37,244 nucleotides of DNA from RGIG3528 sp045616485 (GCA_045616485.1 JAZLGU010000011.1:1-37244); one strand, 5' to 3'. Positions 1-8,347 are shown, numbered from the stretch's first letter. Numbers and translations are program-made. The notes: generated by a model from the letters alone, not told the origin.

Positions 1-137
1 ACCAATCCACGTATATCAGAGTGGCCAATGCCGGGAACTGATACCCCGAGGCTCTTTCTGGGTGCCTTCAGAAACAATTAAATATAAGTTTGTGGTGATT
101 TCTTGCAATTTACACTTGACAAGAGGTCATTACATAT
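1..137 (+). mobile_element. Right end of an IS110-family element, cut by the window edge
   Basis: Bases 123-137 (GAGGTCATTACATAT) are the exact reverse complement of 37044-37058, at the left end of the IS110-family element at the other edge of the window. I read 1-137 as the right end of another copy in the same orientation. No frame can be assigned to the transposase C-terminus: the three plus frames stop at 41, 81 and 145. In IS1111-type members the right end is non-coding and carries the guide RNA, so this tail may be non-coding. A TTGACA at 116-121 points outward. The assignment rests on the shared inverted repeat only. Confidence 0.45.
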
Positions 138-203
138 CAGTTTGACGAGGGCATTATAATACTTGAAATTATAAACTTCAATTAACCCCTACTTAGGCTT
201 TTA

Positions 204-234
204 TAAAAAAAGAAAAACTCCCGATAACGGGAGT
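204..234 (-). terminator. Intrinsic terminator of the rluF-ligA-metA operon
   Basis: On the minus strand the stem ACTCCCG/CGGGAGT (217-223 with 228-234) has a 4-base loop and is followed by a U-rich run (A-rich 204-216 on the plus strand). It lies about 35 bases after the metA stop and directly after a second hairpin at 238-258. The stem is perfect and points only toward minus-strand transcription. Confidence 0.9.
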
Positions 235-237
235 TAT

Positions 238-258
238 CGTGTCGACAAAGTCGACACG
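238..258. repeat. Palindrome preceding a terminator (copy 1 of 2)
   Basis: Arms CGTGTCGAC and GTCGACACG pair perfectly around an AAA loop. A copy with 19 of 21 identical bases lies at 28661-28681, again just upstream (minus strand) of a perfect intrinsic terminator. The arrangement suggests a dispersed element associated with transcript ends. Confidence 0.75.
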
Positions 259-268
259 CTGCATTTTT

Positions 269-1177
269 CTAATTCAGCTCATATGGAGTAACCTGATATA
301 CATAGTAATTTACCCAGTTGGTGTATAAGGTATTGGCATGACCTCTCCAGGAAAGAACCGGTGTTTTGGTGGGATCATCATCCTGGTAGTAGTTTACCGG
401 GATGTCGGGATTGATTCCCTTATCCAGGTCTCTTTTGTACTCCTTATCCAATGTCACTCTATCATATTCAGGGTGCCCCATAACAAAGATCTGGCTGCCG
501 TCCTCATTCATTACAAGAAAAATGCCTGCTTCTTTGGACTCTGCCATAATCATAAGCTCTTCTTTCTTACGTATGGCATCATTGTCAGACTCTGTATATC
601 TGGAATGCGGTATCCTGAAAACATCATCAAATCCGCGTACCAGAGCAATCTTCCTGTTCATTACAGTATGTTCATATATGCCTGAAAGCTTTTTATTAAG
701 ATTCCTTTTAGGAATGCCATAGTGATAATACAGACCAGCCTGAGCTCCCCAACAGATATGAAGAGTGGAGGTCACATTCTTCTTGGACCATTCCATTATA
801 CTTTTAAGCTCATCCCAATAGGCAACTTCTTCAAATTCCATCTGCTCAACAGGGGCTCCTGTAATAATCAGACCATCGAATTTTCTATCCTTAATATCTT
901 CAAATGTCTGATAAAAAGTATCCAAATGAGATGTTGCTGTATTTTTCCCCACATAGCTTCTGGTAGTGATAAAAGTAATATCCAGCTGCAAAGGAGTATT
1001 GGACATGGATCTCATCAGCTGTACTTCTGTATCTTCCTTAAGAGGCATAAGATTCAGCACTGCTATCTGAAGGGGTCTTATATCCTGGGATAAAGCCCTG
1101 TTTTCATCCATAATGAATATATTTTCACTTTCAAGTACTTTTTTTGCAGGAAGCTCTGCCTGAACTTTAATTGGCAT
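269..1177 (-). CDS. metA: Homoserine O-acetyltransferase (MetA family)
   Basis: This 302-aa protein is full length for the MetA family, which acylates homoserine in methionine synthesis in the cytoplasm. The catalytic triad is visible: Cys142 in HICWGAQAG, and His235 and Glu237 in MGHPEYDR. Residue 111 is Glu (GAPVEQMEF). In this family Glu111 goes with acetyl-CoA and Gly111 with succinyl-CoA, so I predict an acetyltransferase although databases often label such proteins succinyltransferase. The start ATG overlaps the ligA stop by one base (TAATG), which points to translational coupling. It is the last gene of the rluF-ligA-metA operon and is followed by a double-hairpin terminator. No SAM riboswitch or T-box precedes it, so any control acts at the operon promoter. 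Confidence 0.95.
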   Translation of the reverse strand: MPIKVQAELPAKKVLESENIFIMDENRALSQDIRPLQIAVLNLMPLKEDTEVQLMRSMSNTPLQLDITFITTRSYVGKNTATSHLDTFYQTFEDIKDRKFDGLIITGAPVEQMEFEEVAYWDELKSIMEWSKKNVTSTLHICWGAQAGLYYHYGIPKRNLNKKLSGIYEHTVMNRKIALVRGFDDVFRIPHSRYTESDNDAIRKKEELMIMAESKEAGIFLVMNEDGSQIFVMGHPEYDRVTLDKEYKRDLDKGINPDIPVNYYQDDDPTKTPVLSWRGHANTLYTNWVNYYVYQVTPYELN

Positions 1178-3153
1178 TATATACCCTTTCCAAGGGTCAG
1201 GAATTCATTTTCAGTAATAATATTAACTCCCAACTCTTTCGCTTTTTTATTTTTTGACGAACCGGAGGTACTGTCATTATTAATCAGATAATTAGTCTTG
1301 CTGCTGACAGAGCCTGCCACTTTTCCGCCACGTTCTTCAATATAATCTTTCAGCTCACTTCTATCCTTGAAGTGCTCTACGCTGCCTGTAATAACGAAAG
1401 TAAGCCCTTCGTAGATTTTTTCCACATCAGAAGCTGCTTTTTCTATAGTCACCTGGTCCAGCAGCTCTTCCACAAGATGCAAATTATTCTCATTCTTAAA
1501 AAATGCAACAATATCTCCTGCGGTAACATCACCTATGCCGTCTATACAGCAAAGATCTTCTGCATCCGCTGCCATAAAGCTGTCAAAATCATCGGAAAAG
1601 CGCTTCATAAGCAGCTTAGCTGTGGCTATTCCTACTCCCGGTACACCTAAAGAATAAAGCACTCTGGCGCCAGTGGTCTTACGGCTGTTCTCTATAGCCT
1701 TCATGGCATTCTCATAGGACTTTTCTCCAAAGCCCTCCTGAGAAATAATCACATCTTTATGCTGACCCAGCCTGTAAAAATCTGCCACATTGTGGAGGAT
1801 ACCCAGGTCCACCCATTTTTCAATGGTGTTTTCTGATATTCCATCAATATTCATGGCATCTCTGCTGACAAAATGGGTAAAACTTCCGACCTTTTTAGCC
1901 GGGCATTCAGGATTGATGCAATAAAGAGTCCTTATGCCGTCATCATCACGTATTACGGTATCCTGTCCGCATACCGGACATTTTCCGGGTATAACAAGAC
2001 TGGCACTGCCTGTATTATTTCTGGCAATCTGAGGGATAATCATGTTAGCCTTATAGACCTCAATCTCATCTCCTATACCCAGCTTCAGTGACTCCGCTAT
2101 GCTTACGTTGTGGATGCTGGCGCGGGATACTGTAGTCCCCTCCAGCTCCACCGGCTCAAATATAGCCACGGGATTGATAAGTCCTGTACGGCTGGCTGAC
2201 CATTCCACTGCCAGAAGGTGGGTCTTTGCCACCTCATCTGCCCATTTAAATGCCATGGCATCTCTGGGAAATTTGGCTGTACGTCCCAGACTTTTGGAAT
2301 ACTCTATATCATCGAAAGAAAGTACCAGTCCATCCGACGGGAAATCATTTTTTACTACCTGTTCCTTAAAGTAATTGAATACCTGTGAAAAATTATGCTG
2401 GTTTATAATACGCTCTTCAACTACGGTAAAGCCCATGGATCTAAGCCACTCAAAGCCCTCGTGCCTGGTGGCAAATTTAATGTCATCGTCTGTGGAAATC
2501 AGGGCAAATACGTAAAGATAAACATTTCTTTTGGCAGTAATTTCATTATTCAGCTGACGAACGGATCCTGAGCAGAGATTTCTGGGATTCTTATACTTAG
2601 CTGATGCATCTTCTATCTCTGCATTAATACGTTCAAATTCTGAATAGGTTATAATAGCCTCGCCTCTAATAACCAGCTCCCCCTTGTAAGGGATTCTAAG
2701 GGGCAGATTTTTGTAGACTTTGGCATTATTTGTAATGATTTCACCGATTTCGCCATTGCCTCTGGTAACTGCTTTTTTCAGCTCGCCGTCCTTATAGGTA
2801 AGCACATTGGTAAGGCCATCCATCTTCCAGGATAACAATCCTTCATGGTCCCCCAAAAAGGCCTTTAATGCCTCAGGATCCTTTGTTTTATCCAGTGAGA
2901 GCATAGGACTTTGATGCTGTTCTTTGGGCAGCTCCGATAAAACTTCGTATCCCACCCTGTGAGTAGGGCTGTCGCTCATAACAAAATCCGTCTTTTCTTC
3001 CAGTGCCTTAAGCTCATCGTAAAGCATATCATACTCGAAATTGGACATTATTTCCCTGTCCTCCTGCTCGTATGCAATATTGGCTTTGTTTAACAGTGCT
3101 ACCAGCTCTTCTATTCTCTTTTTATCATTATCGTTTATTGTCATTTTTTTCAT
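1177..3153 (-). CDS. ligA: NAD-dependent DNA ligase LigA
   Basis: This 658-aa protein seals nicks in DNA using NAD+. Domains in order: an N-terminal Ia region (about 10-65), an adenylation domain with Lys110 in SWKMDG, an OB fold, a four-cysteine zinc finger (CPVCG...CINPEC), helix-hairpin-helix repeats including GVPGVGIATA, and a C-terminal BRCT domain starting near GLTFVITG. Length fits the family (about 670). The adenylation motif is divergent: SWKMDG instead of the usual CELKIDG. This may therefore be a second, accessory ligase, although all domains are present. The start overlaps the end of the rluF gene by 26 bases, and ATG codon 4 is an alternative start. The stop overlaps the metA start. 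Confidence 0.93.
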   Translation of the reverse strand: MKKMTINDNDKKRIEELVALLNKANIAYEQEDREIMSNFEYDMLYDELKALEEKTDFVMSDSPTHRVGYEVLSELPKEQHQSPMLSLDKTKDPEALKAFLGDHEGLLSWKMDGLTNVLTYKDGELKKAVTRGNGEIGEIITNNAKVYKNLPLRIPYKGELVIRGEAIITYSEFERINAEIEDASAKYKNPRNLCSGSVRQLNNEITAKRNVYLYVFALISTDDDIKFATRHEGFEWLRSMGFTVVEERIINQHNFSQVFNYFKEQVVKNDFPSDGLVLSFDDIEYSKSLGRTAKFPRDAMAFKWADEVAKTHLLAVEWSASRTGLINPVAIFEPVELEGTTVSRASIHNVSIAESLKLGIGDEIEVYKANMIIPQIARNNTGSASLVIPGKCPVCGQDTVIRDDDGIRTLYCINPECPAKKVGSFTHFVSRDAMNIDGISENTIEKWVDLGILHNVADFYRLGQHKDVIISQEGFGEKSYENAMKAIENSRKTTGARVLYSLGVPGVGIATAKLLMKRFSDDFDSFMAADAEDLCCIDGIGDVTAGDIVAFFKNENNLHLVEELLDQVTIEKAASDVEKIYEGLTFVITGSVEHFKDRSELKDYIEERGGKVAGSVSSKTNYLINNDSTSGSSKNKKAKELGVNIITENEFLTLGKGI

Positions 3154-3907
3154 CTGCTTTCACATTATTTGACGAAGTCTTCAGTACTTCCTGCAGCTTA
3201 TTTATCTCAGCCGGAGTAAGATTCCTGTAGTCTCCTGTATGGAGATGCCCCAATGTGATGTGCATAATACGCACTCTGCGAAGATTAACTACTTTGTACC
3301 CAAAGTATTCACACATACGACGTATCTGGCGATTCAGTCCCTGAGTAAGCACTATCTTAAAGCTGCACTTTCCTGTAGGCTCTACCTTGCACTTCTTGGT
3401 CACTGTATCCAAAATAGGCACACCCCCTGCCATTCCCCTTAAAAATTCAGGGGTCACAGGCTTATTTACCGTTACCTCATATTCTTTTTCGTGATTATTA
3501 CCTGCCCGAAGGATCTTATTTACTATATCACCATCATTGGTAAGTAAGAGCAGTCCTTCAGAATCCTTGTCCAGACGGCCGATGGGATATATACGCTTAC
3601 CATAATGCAGAAAATCCACCACATTGTCTTTTACTCTGGTATCTGTGGTACATTCAATGCCCACAGGCTTATTTAATGCGATTAGTACCAAATTCTCTTC
3701 TTTTTTAATGGCCTGCCCATCCACTGTTACCTTTTGTCCCGGCATGACTTTGGTACCATTGGTGGCGGTAACACCATCCACCTTGACTTTTCCTGCCTCT
3801 ACCAGCCTGTCGGCCTCACGTCTGGAACACATCCCGGAGTCAGCCATATATTTATTAATTCTGACGCCTTTATCTGTATTTTCATTTTCAAATTTTTTCG
3901 CTATCAT
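3128..3907 (-). CDS. rluF: 23S rRNA pseudouridine synthase, RluF type (RsuA family)
   Basis: This 259-aa protein has an N-terminal S4 RNA-binding domain (about 15-66, RINKYMADSGMCSRREAD) and an RsuA-family catalytic domain with the active Asp113 in GRLDKDSEG. The stretch NKILRAGNNHEKEY and the motif GLNRQIRRMCEYFGY match RluF, which modifies 23S rRNA, better than RsuA or RluB. I chose the ATG at 3907 because AGAAAGG lies 5 bases upstream and because the predicted promoter (-10 at 3940-3945) lies downstream of the longer possible start at 3949. The C-terminus is a charged tail. It is the first gene of an operon with ligA and metA. Confidence 0.9.
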   Translation of the reverse strand: MIAKKFENENTDKGVRINKYMADSGMCSRREADRLVEAGKVKVDGVTATNGTKVMPGQKVTVDGQAIKKEENLVLIALNKPVGIECTTDTRVKDNVVDFLHYGKRIYPIGRLDKDSEGLLLLTNDGDIVNKILRAGNNHEKEYEVTVNKPVTPEFLRGMAGGVPILDTVTKKCKVEPTGKCSFKIVLTQGLNRQIRRMCEYFGYKVVNLRRVRIMHITLGHLHTGDYRNLTPAEINKLQEVLKTSSNNVKADEKNDNKR

Positions 3908-3939
3908 ACTTAGCCTTTCTTTATTACAATTACTTAAGT

Positions 3940-3968
3940 ATTGTAACATTTATCCTTTCCTCTATCAA
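3940..3968 (-). promoter_or_regulatory. Promoter of the rluF-ligA-metA operon
   Basis: On the minus strand TTGATA (3968-3963) and TACAAT (3945-3940) are 17 bases apart. The expected transcript start, near 3933, leaves a leader of about 25 bases. The region 3922-3945 contains an inverted repeat (TTACAAT and ATTGTAA) that could be an operator. The promoter is back to back with the tRNA-Arg promoter; the two -35 boxes are 13 bases apart. Confidence 0.7.
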
Positions 3969-3981
3969 CCACAATTCTTAC

Positions 3982-4010
3982 TTGAAAAGCTGAGCTTTTT
4001 CGTTTATACT
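3982..4010 (+). promoter_or_regulatory. Promoter of tRNA-Arg
   Basis: TTGAAA (3982-3987) and TATACT (4005-4010) are 17 bases apart, placing transcription start about 6 bases before the mature tRNA. The spacer holds a palindrome, AAAAGCTGAGCTTTT (3985-3999). Confidence 0.75.
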
Positions 4011-4022
4011 TTCTTTAGATTT

Positions 4023-4095
4023 GTCCTTGTAGCTCAGTGGATAGAGCGTTCGCCTCCGAAGCGAAAGGCCGTCGGTTCGACTCCGATCAGGGACA
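4023..4095 (+). tRNA. tRNA-Arg (anticodon CCG)
   Basis: The acceptor stem GTCCTTG pairs with CAGGGAC (one G-U pair). The D arm, the anticodon stem TTCGC/GCGAA and the T arm with GGTTCGACTCC are all present. The anticodon CCG is at 4056-4058 and reads CGG codons. The discriminator is A4095. CCA is not encoded. No terminator follows, so the tRNA is probably co-transcribed with the gene at 4119. Confidence 0.96.
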
Positions 4096-4118
4096 TTTTC
4101 AAAAAGGGGATGCGTATA

Positions 4119-5054
4119 ATGAATATACCAAAAAAACAAATGCGAGTACCATCTTGGCTGCCTACAACTGTGGCACTTATGGCTATAGTGGTAGTTATAC
4201 TGCTGATTTATGTTGTGGTCACTATTATTGACCCCGGCTCTGCGGGCTTGCCCACTCCTACTCCGCAGGTTACCTCTACGCCTATACCTACTCAGGGCTC
4301 CGACCCGGTCACTCACGAAAATCCCCTTTTACCAGTATCTTCCGAGTCGCCTCTTTACAGTAAAGTCGCTACCTATCTTACCAGCCTTGAGGATAATTTT
4401 TCTGCCGACAGTCTTACCCTAAGCAGCTTAAAGCTTGCTGATACAGATACTCTTTTGCTTTATGCAAAATATCTTCAGGGTAATACTTATAAAGTTACGG
4501 AGCTCCTGTCGTCCGACAGCATAAGACCTGTAGCAGATGCCGACAATAGCTATACTCAGTTTATTTTAGACTCCAGAAAAAGTAATGCTGTTGCCTCTAT
4601 CTACATACAGGCACTTATCAGTAATTTCTACTCTCTTCGTAACCATTCGGATTATCAGCAACTTACAGAAATAATCTCTACCAAAGATGAAGCCGATGCC
4701 CGGTCTATCATCAATAGGCTGGAATATATAGATAGCATCACTGTTAACAGTCTGTCCATTAACGCTTTGGATTCTGATACCGTAGATTATGTAGTATTTA
4801 CCACTGAAGAAATCAGACTGGTAGGCATAAATACAGCAGCCCCCGGCCTGTCTGAAATACTTATTACCCTGGGCGAAGATTATCGTCCTTTAATATTCAT
4901 AGGTACTACTGACAGCAAAGCTGATGCAGGCCGCCGGGAGCTTAAGGAATCCCCTTCCTTCCAGTCACTTGCAGCCACTGTAAATGCAGCTCTGAATACT
5001 GCCCTGGAAACAGATTCCGACCTTAAAGCTGCCTATGACCGTATGATGAAATAA
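4119..5054 (+). CDS. Membrane-anchored exported protein of unknown function
   Basis: I do not recognise the family. The 311-aa protein has a short basic N-terminus, one membrane segment (about residues 14-36, VALMAIVVVILLIYVVVTII) and a Pro/Thr/Ser-rich linker (about 40-75). A soluble domain of about 230 residues follows, presumably outside the cell. There is no lipobox cysteine, so it is a type II anchor rather than a lipoprotein. The ATG at 4119 is chosen because GGGG at 4106-4109 gives good spacing; the ATG at 4110 would touch the ribosome binding site. It starts only 23 bases after tRNA-Arg with no terminator between, so both probably share the promoter at 3982-4010. Confidence 0.85.
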   Translation: MNIPKKQMRVPSWLPTTVALMAIVVVILLIYVVVTIIDPGSAGLPTPTPQVTSTPIPTQGSDPVTHENPLLPVSSESPLYSKVATYLTSLEDNFSADSLTLSSLKLADTDTLLLYAKYLQGNTYKVTELLSSDSIRPVADADNSYTQFILDSRKSNAVASIYIQALISNFYSLRNHSDYQQLTEIISTKDEADARSIINRLEYIDSITVNSLSINALDSDTVDYVVFTTEEIRLVGINTAAPGLSEILITLGEDYRPLIFIGTTDSKADAGRRELKESPSFQSLAATVNAALNTALETDSDLKAAYDRMMK

Positions 5055-5094
5055 TAGTCATTTTACACAAAAAAGCATTAAATATTTCTACATT

Positions 5095-5133
5095 AAAAAA
5101 AGAGAGGTCTTATTGAAAGGGCTTCTCTTTTTT
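5095..5133. terminator. Terminator with A-run and T-run arms
   Basis: An A-rich arm ending AAAAAAGAGA pairs with TCTCTTTTTT at 5124-5133 around an internal loop, about 40 bases after the stop at 5054. The T-run on the plus strand ends the tRNA-Arg/4119 transcript. The A-run would allow weak function on the other strand. Confidence 0.75.
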
Positions 5134-5195
5134 GATATCATACATATACTTCATTCTGTTGTCCACCCGGGCTATGGCGGCCTACGGAGATTTAT

Positions 5196-5816
5196 ATGGA
5201 CATTTCTTCTTTATGCATATTTTTTCATATGCGTTGCTTTTCACTAAACCAAGACCTTACAGAGCTCCTTCCTCATTTTGAGTATCAGGGCCTTATGGTC
5301 ACCTATCGTTACTTACCATCAAATGACACTAATTTAAGTCACGCTCGCCCAGTTTATAACGACTTTTTAAATGAAAGCCATATAAAGCCCGATGAGCTGA
5401 AAGCGATGGCTGTTCAAAGTCTGTCTTCTTTCTTTACCCCCATCTTATACCGGCTGTCAGACTACGCCAGGGAGCTAAGAGGTGGTGCCAGAGCCAGAGA
5501 CCTTTATCATGCCTCCGGGCCTTTAAAAAACGATATATACATTTGTACAAATCAGTATATGCAATATGGCGCCAGCTTTATCTATTCAGAGGATGTGCTA
5601 AGCCATCTGGCAGATATCCTGGATAACAGCTTCTATATCCTGCCGTCAAGCGTCCATGAACTGCTTATCCTCCCGCCGGGGCCGGACCTAAGCCCGGACC
5701 ATCTTAAGGAAATCCTGTCCTATATGAATCAGGAGGAAATGTCTACCGTAGATGTACTGTCTGAAAATATTTTTTATTATGACCGGAAGCAGCAGGCTCT
5801 TTCTATCGTGTCTTAA
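5196..5816 (+). CDS. Short DUF5688-like protein
   Basis: This 206-aa protein resembles, from memory, the C-terminal half of DUF5688 proteins, which are common in Lachnospiraceae and have no known function. The recognisable part is NDIYICTNQ, FYILPSSVHELLILP and ENIFYYDR. Full DUF5688 proteins are longer, so this is a short member or has lost its N-terminal part. It has no signal peptide or clear membrane segment and is probably cytoplasmic. GGAG lies about 10 bases before the ATG. Its last 14 bases overlap the end of the convergent GGDEF/EAL gene, with no terminator between, so the two transcripts must overlap. Confidence 0.75.
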   Translation: MDISSLCIFFHMRCFSLNQDLTELLPHFEYQGLMVTYRYLPSNDTNLSHARPVYNDFLNESHIKPDELKAMAVQSLSSFFTPILYRLSDYARELRGGARARDLYHASGPLKNDIYICTNQYMQYGASFIYSEDVLSHLADILDNSFYILPSSVHELLILPPGPDLSPDHLKEILSYMNQEEMSTVDVLSENIFYYDRKQQALSIVS

Positions 5817-7365
5817 TCATATCACCGGCTCTGCCTGCAGGCACCGGGCGGCTATACAGATAGCCCTGGGCCTTGGCACAGGCCAGTTTTTTAAGCAACG
5901 TCTCCTGATTTCTATCCTCTACTCCCTCAGCTATAACAGAAATATTGAGGATCTGAGCCAGCTGCACTATAGTCTCTACGATACGGATGTTTTTCTCATT
6001 ATTGTTAACAGCATCCATAAAGCTCTTATCAATCTTGAGATTATCTACAGGCAGACTTCTTAAATAATTCAGGGATGAATATCCTGTACCAAAATCATCC
6101 AGCGATACCGATATACCCATTCTGCGAAGCTTCTCCAGGGTAACTATGGTATAGTTCATATCCTCAAGGGCTACAGTCTCTGTGATTTCCAGCTCTATAT
6201 AGGATGGATTCAGATTATACTCAACAATAAGCTCCAAAAGATAATTAATCAGAAAAGGATCTTTAAACTGCTTGGCAGAGAGATTAACTGCCATAGTGAC
6301 CAGCTTGCCCTCGTCCTGCCAGTCTGCCAGCTGTCTCAGGGCCTTTTTAAGAGTCTCTTTGCCAATATCTATAATAATATTACTTTCCTCTGCCAAAGGG
6401 ATAAACTCTGAAGGAAGCAGCAGGCCCTTGGTAGGATGATGCCAACGAATAAGGGCCTCAAAGGAGCCCACGCTGTCTGAATTCAGATTGATCTGAGGCT
6501 GATAAAAAAGCTCAAACTGATTCTCATCAATGGCTGTTTTAAGCTCTGACTGCAGGCGCACCTTGTTTTTTACAGTCTGGTCCATGGTATTGTCAAAAAT
6601 CCTGAAGGTATTTCTTCCGGAATCCTTAGCCATCTGAAGGGCCGTATCAACATTCCTCATGGTCTCAAGAATGGTATGATTGCCTACACAGGGGATAATC
6701 TCTGCCCCCAGGCTGGCAGTCAGTGTAAAATCCTCATTCCCGGGGCCGAAATAATGGCTGCTGCTAAAAGTATGCAGTACCTCCATCACTTTGTTCTCAC
6801 ATGCACTACGACTCATAAGATTTTTGAAAAGGAGCAGATAAGAATCTCCACCGGCACGGCTTATAATCTCACCTTTTTTAAGTATAGACGAGAGCCTGTC
6901 AGCCACACCTCGAATAATAGCATCTCCTCCGTCCTGACCGATGGAATCATTAACCATCTTAAAATTATCTATATCCAAATTGACAAGTAACATATACTCA
7001 TCTTCAATAGCATTTACTTTATTGATACATGCATCCAGCTTATCTATAAATGCAACACGATTGGGTAAGCCGGTAAGCATATCCGTATATGCCACTTCTT
7101 TTATATGCTCACGGCTTTTTTTAAGCTCATTATATCTGTCTGTAAGCTCTGATCTGGTAGTATATACCTCGTCATAAGCAGCCTTTAAGTCACGAAGGCT
7201 CTGATTCAGCTTCTGTTTTGTGATCTCTGAATTGGCCTGAGCTTTGTACTTAAGGACAATATTGACAATGGTAAGCACCAGCAGACCGCAAAAAGCAGCC
7301 AGCATAACTATTTCACCACTGGGAGTAAAAATATGCTCCCCCGTTAATAACACGTATTGCTTCAT
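5803..7365 (-). CDS. GGDEF/EAL protein: c-di-GMP phosphodiesterase with degenerate GGDEF
   Basis: This 520-aa protein has one membrane segment (about 16-39), a coiled linker (about 45-90), a GGDEF domain (about 92-255) and an EAL domain (about 270-510). The GGDEF signature reads RAGGDSYLLLF, so the catalytic Glu is replaced by Ser and cyclase activity is unlikely. The EAL motifs look intact: FEALIRW, VNLSAKQF, ELEITET, DDFGTGYSSL, LKIDKSF and VIAEGVE. The likely role is hydrolysis of c-di-GMP, with the GGDEF domain perhaps sensing GTP. The start at 7365 is chosen for GAGG five bases upstream; the frame stays open to 7473 but that part lacks such support. It overlaps the convergent gene at 5816 by 14 bases. 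Confidence 0.92.
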   Translation of the reverse strand: MKQYVLLTGEHIFTPSGEIVMLAAFCGLLVLTIVNIVLKYKAQANSEITKQKLNQSLRDLKAAYDEVYTTRSELTDRYNELKKSREHIKEVAYTDMLTGLPNRVAFIDKLDACINKVNAIEDEYMLLVNLDIDNFKMVNDSIGQDGGDAIIRGVADRLSSILKKGEIISRAGGDSYLLLFKNLMSRSACENKVMEVLHTFSSSHYFGPGNEDFTLTASLGAEIIPCVGNHTILETMRNVDTALQMAKDSGRNTFRIFDNTMDQTVKNKVRLQSELKTAIDENQFELFYQPQINLNSDSVGSFEALIRWHHPTKGLLLPSEFIPLAEESNIIIDIGKETLKKALRQLADWQDEGKLVTMAVNLSAKQFKDPFLINYLLELIVEYNLNPSYIELEITETVALEDMNYTIVTLEKLRRMGISVSLDDFGTGYSSLNYLRSLPVDNLKIDKSFMDAVNNNEKNIRIVETIVQLAQILNISVIAEGVEDRNQETLLKKLACAKAQGYLYSRPVPAGRAGDMIKTR

Positions 7366-7455
7366 AATTACCTCACATTGCGATAATGAAGAACCATTTT
7401 CTCCAATACCACACAATTTCCTTATAATTGTGCCATAAAGTGCAAATTCTAACAA

Positions 7456-7469
7456 GGGACTATAGTCCC
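7456..7469. promoter_or_regulatory. Perfect 14-bp palindrome upstream of the GGDEF/EAL gene
   Basis: GGGACTATAGTCCC lies about 90 bases upstream of the chosen GGDEF/EAL start and has the form of an operator. The gene-free stretch 7366-7700 (335 bases) holds this palindrome and the DUF975 promoter; I see nothing else in it. Confidence 0.35.
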
Positions 7470-7583
7470 GCACTTTTGCCGTAAGAGTTACAGTTTTGTT
7501 ATTCTTTCACAAAAAACATATTTATTAGTGATATTCAACAAATTATCATAGAATTAAAACGGCCATTTTTTATAAGATTTCTC

Positions 7584-7611
7584 TTGTGTAATTCTGAAAA
7601 TAAGGTATAAT
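7584..7611 (+). promoter_or_regulatory. Promoter of the DUF975 gene
   Basis: TTGTGT (7584-7589) and TATAAT (7606-7611) are 16 bases apart. The expected start near 7618 gives a leader of about 80 bases, in which I see no riboswitch or strong hairpin. Confidence 0.65.
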
Positions 7612-7700
7612 CATCAAGGCGAGGTGACATTAACGGCTTTTAGAAAAAGGGGATACTGTGATGATACCTTGCAAAATAAATTTTTTAAAGGAGTTATGAG

Positions 7701-8291
7701 ATGGACAGAGTTTCTATCAAATCCAAGGCTAAGGAAAACTTTAAAGCCAATTATGGCATTACCCTTGGCGTAACAGTTGTTTATGCACTTATTATGGGTG
7801 CAGTTAGCGGTACCGGTATCGGCGCAATTATTCTTGAGGGTCCTCTTACAGTAGGTTACTTCTCTTTTCTTTCAGCCGTTTACCACAATGACACAGAGTT
7901 AAAATTCGACGACCTTTTCGGTGGTTTCAAGAATTTCGGCAGCAATCTTGTTGCTTCCCTTCTTGTTAACGTATTTACAGCTCTCTGGTCCATGCTTTTT
8001 GTCATTCCGGGTATCGTAAAGAGCTATTCTTATGCTATGACTCTTTATATCATGAAGGACAATCCTGAGATGGATGGCTATGATGCTATTCAGAAGAGCC
8101 GTCAGATGATGAAGGGCCACAAGTGGGAGCTGTTCGTATTCGATCTTTCCTTCTTTGGCTGGTATCTTCTTTCCGGTTTCACTCTGGGCCTCCTGTCAAT
8201 CTTCTATGTTGCTCCATACCATGCAGTAGCAAGAGCAGGCTTCTATGAGGAGCTTGTAGCTAAGGAGCAGTCAGCTACTTTTGAGAATTAA
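7701..8291 (+). CDS. DUF975 family membrane protein
   Basis: This 196-aa integral membrane protein matches the DUF975 pattern of Firmicutes: a short basic N-terminus with KSKAKENFKANY, hydrophobic segments near 20-45, 50-60, 85-110 and 145-170, and the conserved SYSYAMTLYIMKDNPEMDGYDAIQKSRQMMKGHK loop described here by its ends SYSYAM and MMKGHK. Its function is unknown. AAAGGAG lies seven bases before the ATG, and a promoter is visible at 7584-7611. No plus-strand terminator separates it from tRNA-Ser 57 bases downstream, so the tRNA may be made from the same transcript. Confidence 0.88.
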   Translation: MDRVSIKSKAKENFKANYGITLGVTVVYALIMGAVSGTGIGAIILEGPLTVGYFSFLSAVYHNDTELKFDDLFGGFKNFGSNLVASLLVNVFTALWSMLFVIPGIVKSYSYAMTLYIMKDNPEMDGYDAIQKSRQMMKGHKWELFVFDLSFFGWYLLSGFTLGLLSIFYVAPYHAVARAGFYEELVAKEQSATFEN

Positions 8292-8311
8292 TTATTTCCA
8301 TAGGAAAAATT

Positions 8312-8343
8312 AAAAAAAGCTATAGCAAGTTACTTGCTATAGC
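8312..8343 (-). terminator. Terminator of the long minus-strand operon, beyond tRNA-Ser
   Basis: A perfect 12-bp stem (8319-8330 with 8332-8343, sequence GCTATAGCAAGT and its complement) is followed on the minus strand by seven U residues (A-run 8312-8318). On the plus strand it lacks a T-run. It therefore ends transcripts from the phosphatase side, after they have run antisense through tRNA-Ser. Confidence 0.8.
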
Positions 8344-8347
8344 ATCT

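Noticed and set aside
3908..3949. Longer start for the pseudouridine synthase at 3949
   Set aside because: It lies upstream of the predicted transcript start, and the family begins at the S4 domain shortly after the ATG at 3907.
3985..3999. Terminator at AAAAGCTGAGCTTTT
   Set aside because: It lies between the -35 and -10 of the tRNA-Arg promoter, and no transcript is expected to end there.
3624..4118. Upstream extension of the anchored protein gene through tRNA-Arg
   Set aside because: The frame runs through the tRNA and antisense to rluF; the ribosome binding site and membrane segment place the start at 4119.
7400..7480. Possible sigma-54 promoter (TGGCAC) before the GGDEF/EAL gene
   Set aside because: The -12 element (TTGC) is not at the required distance.
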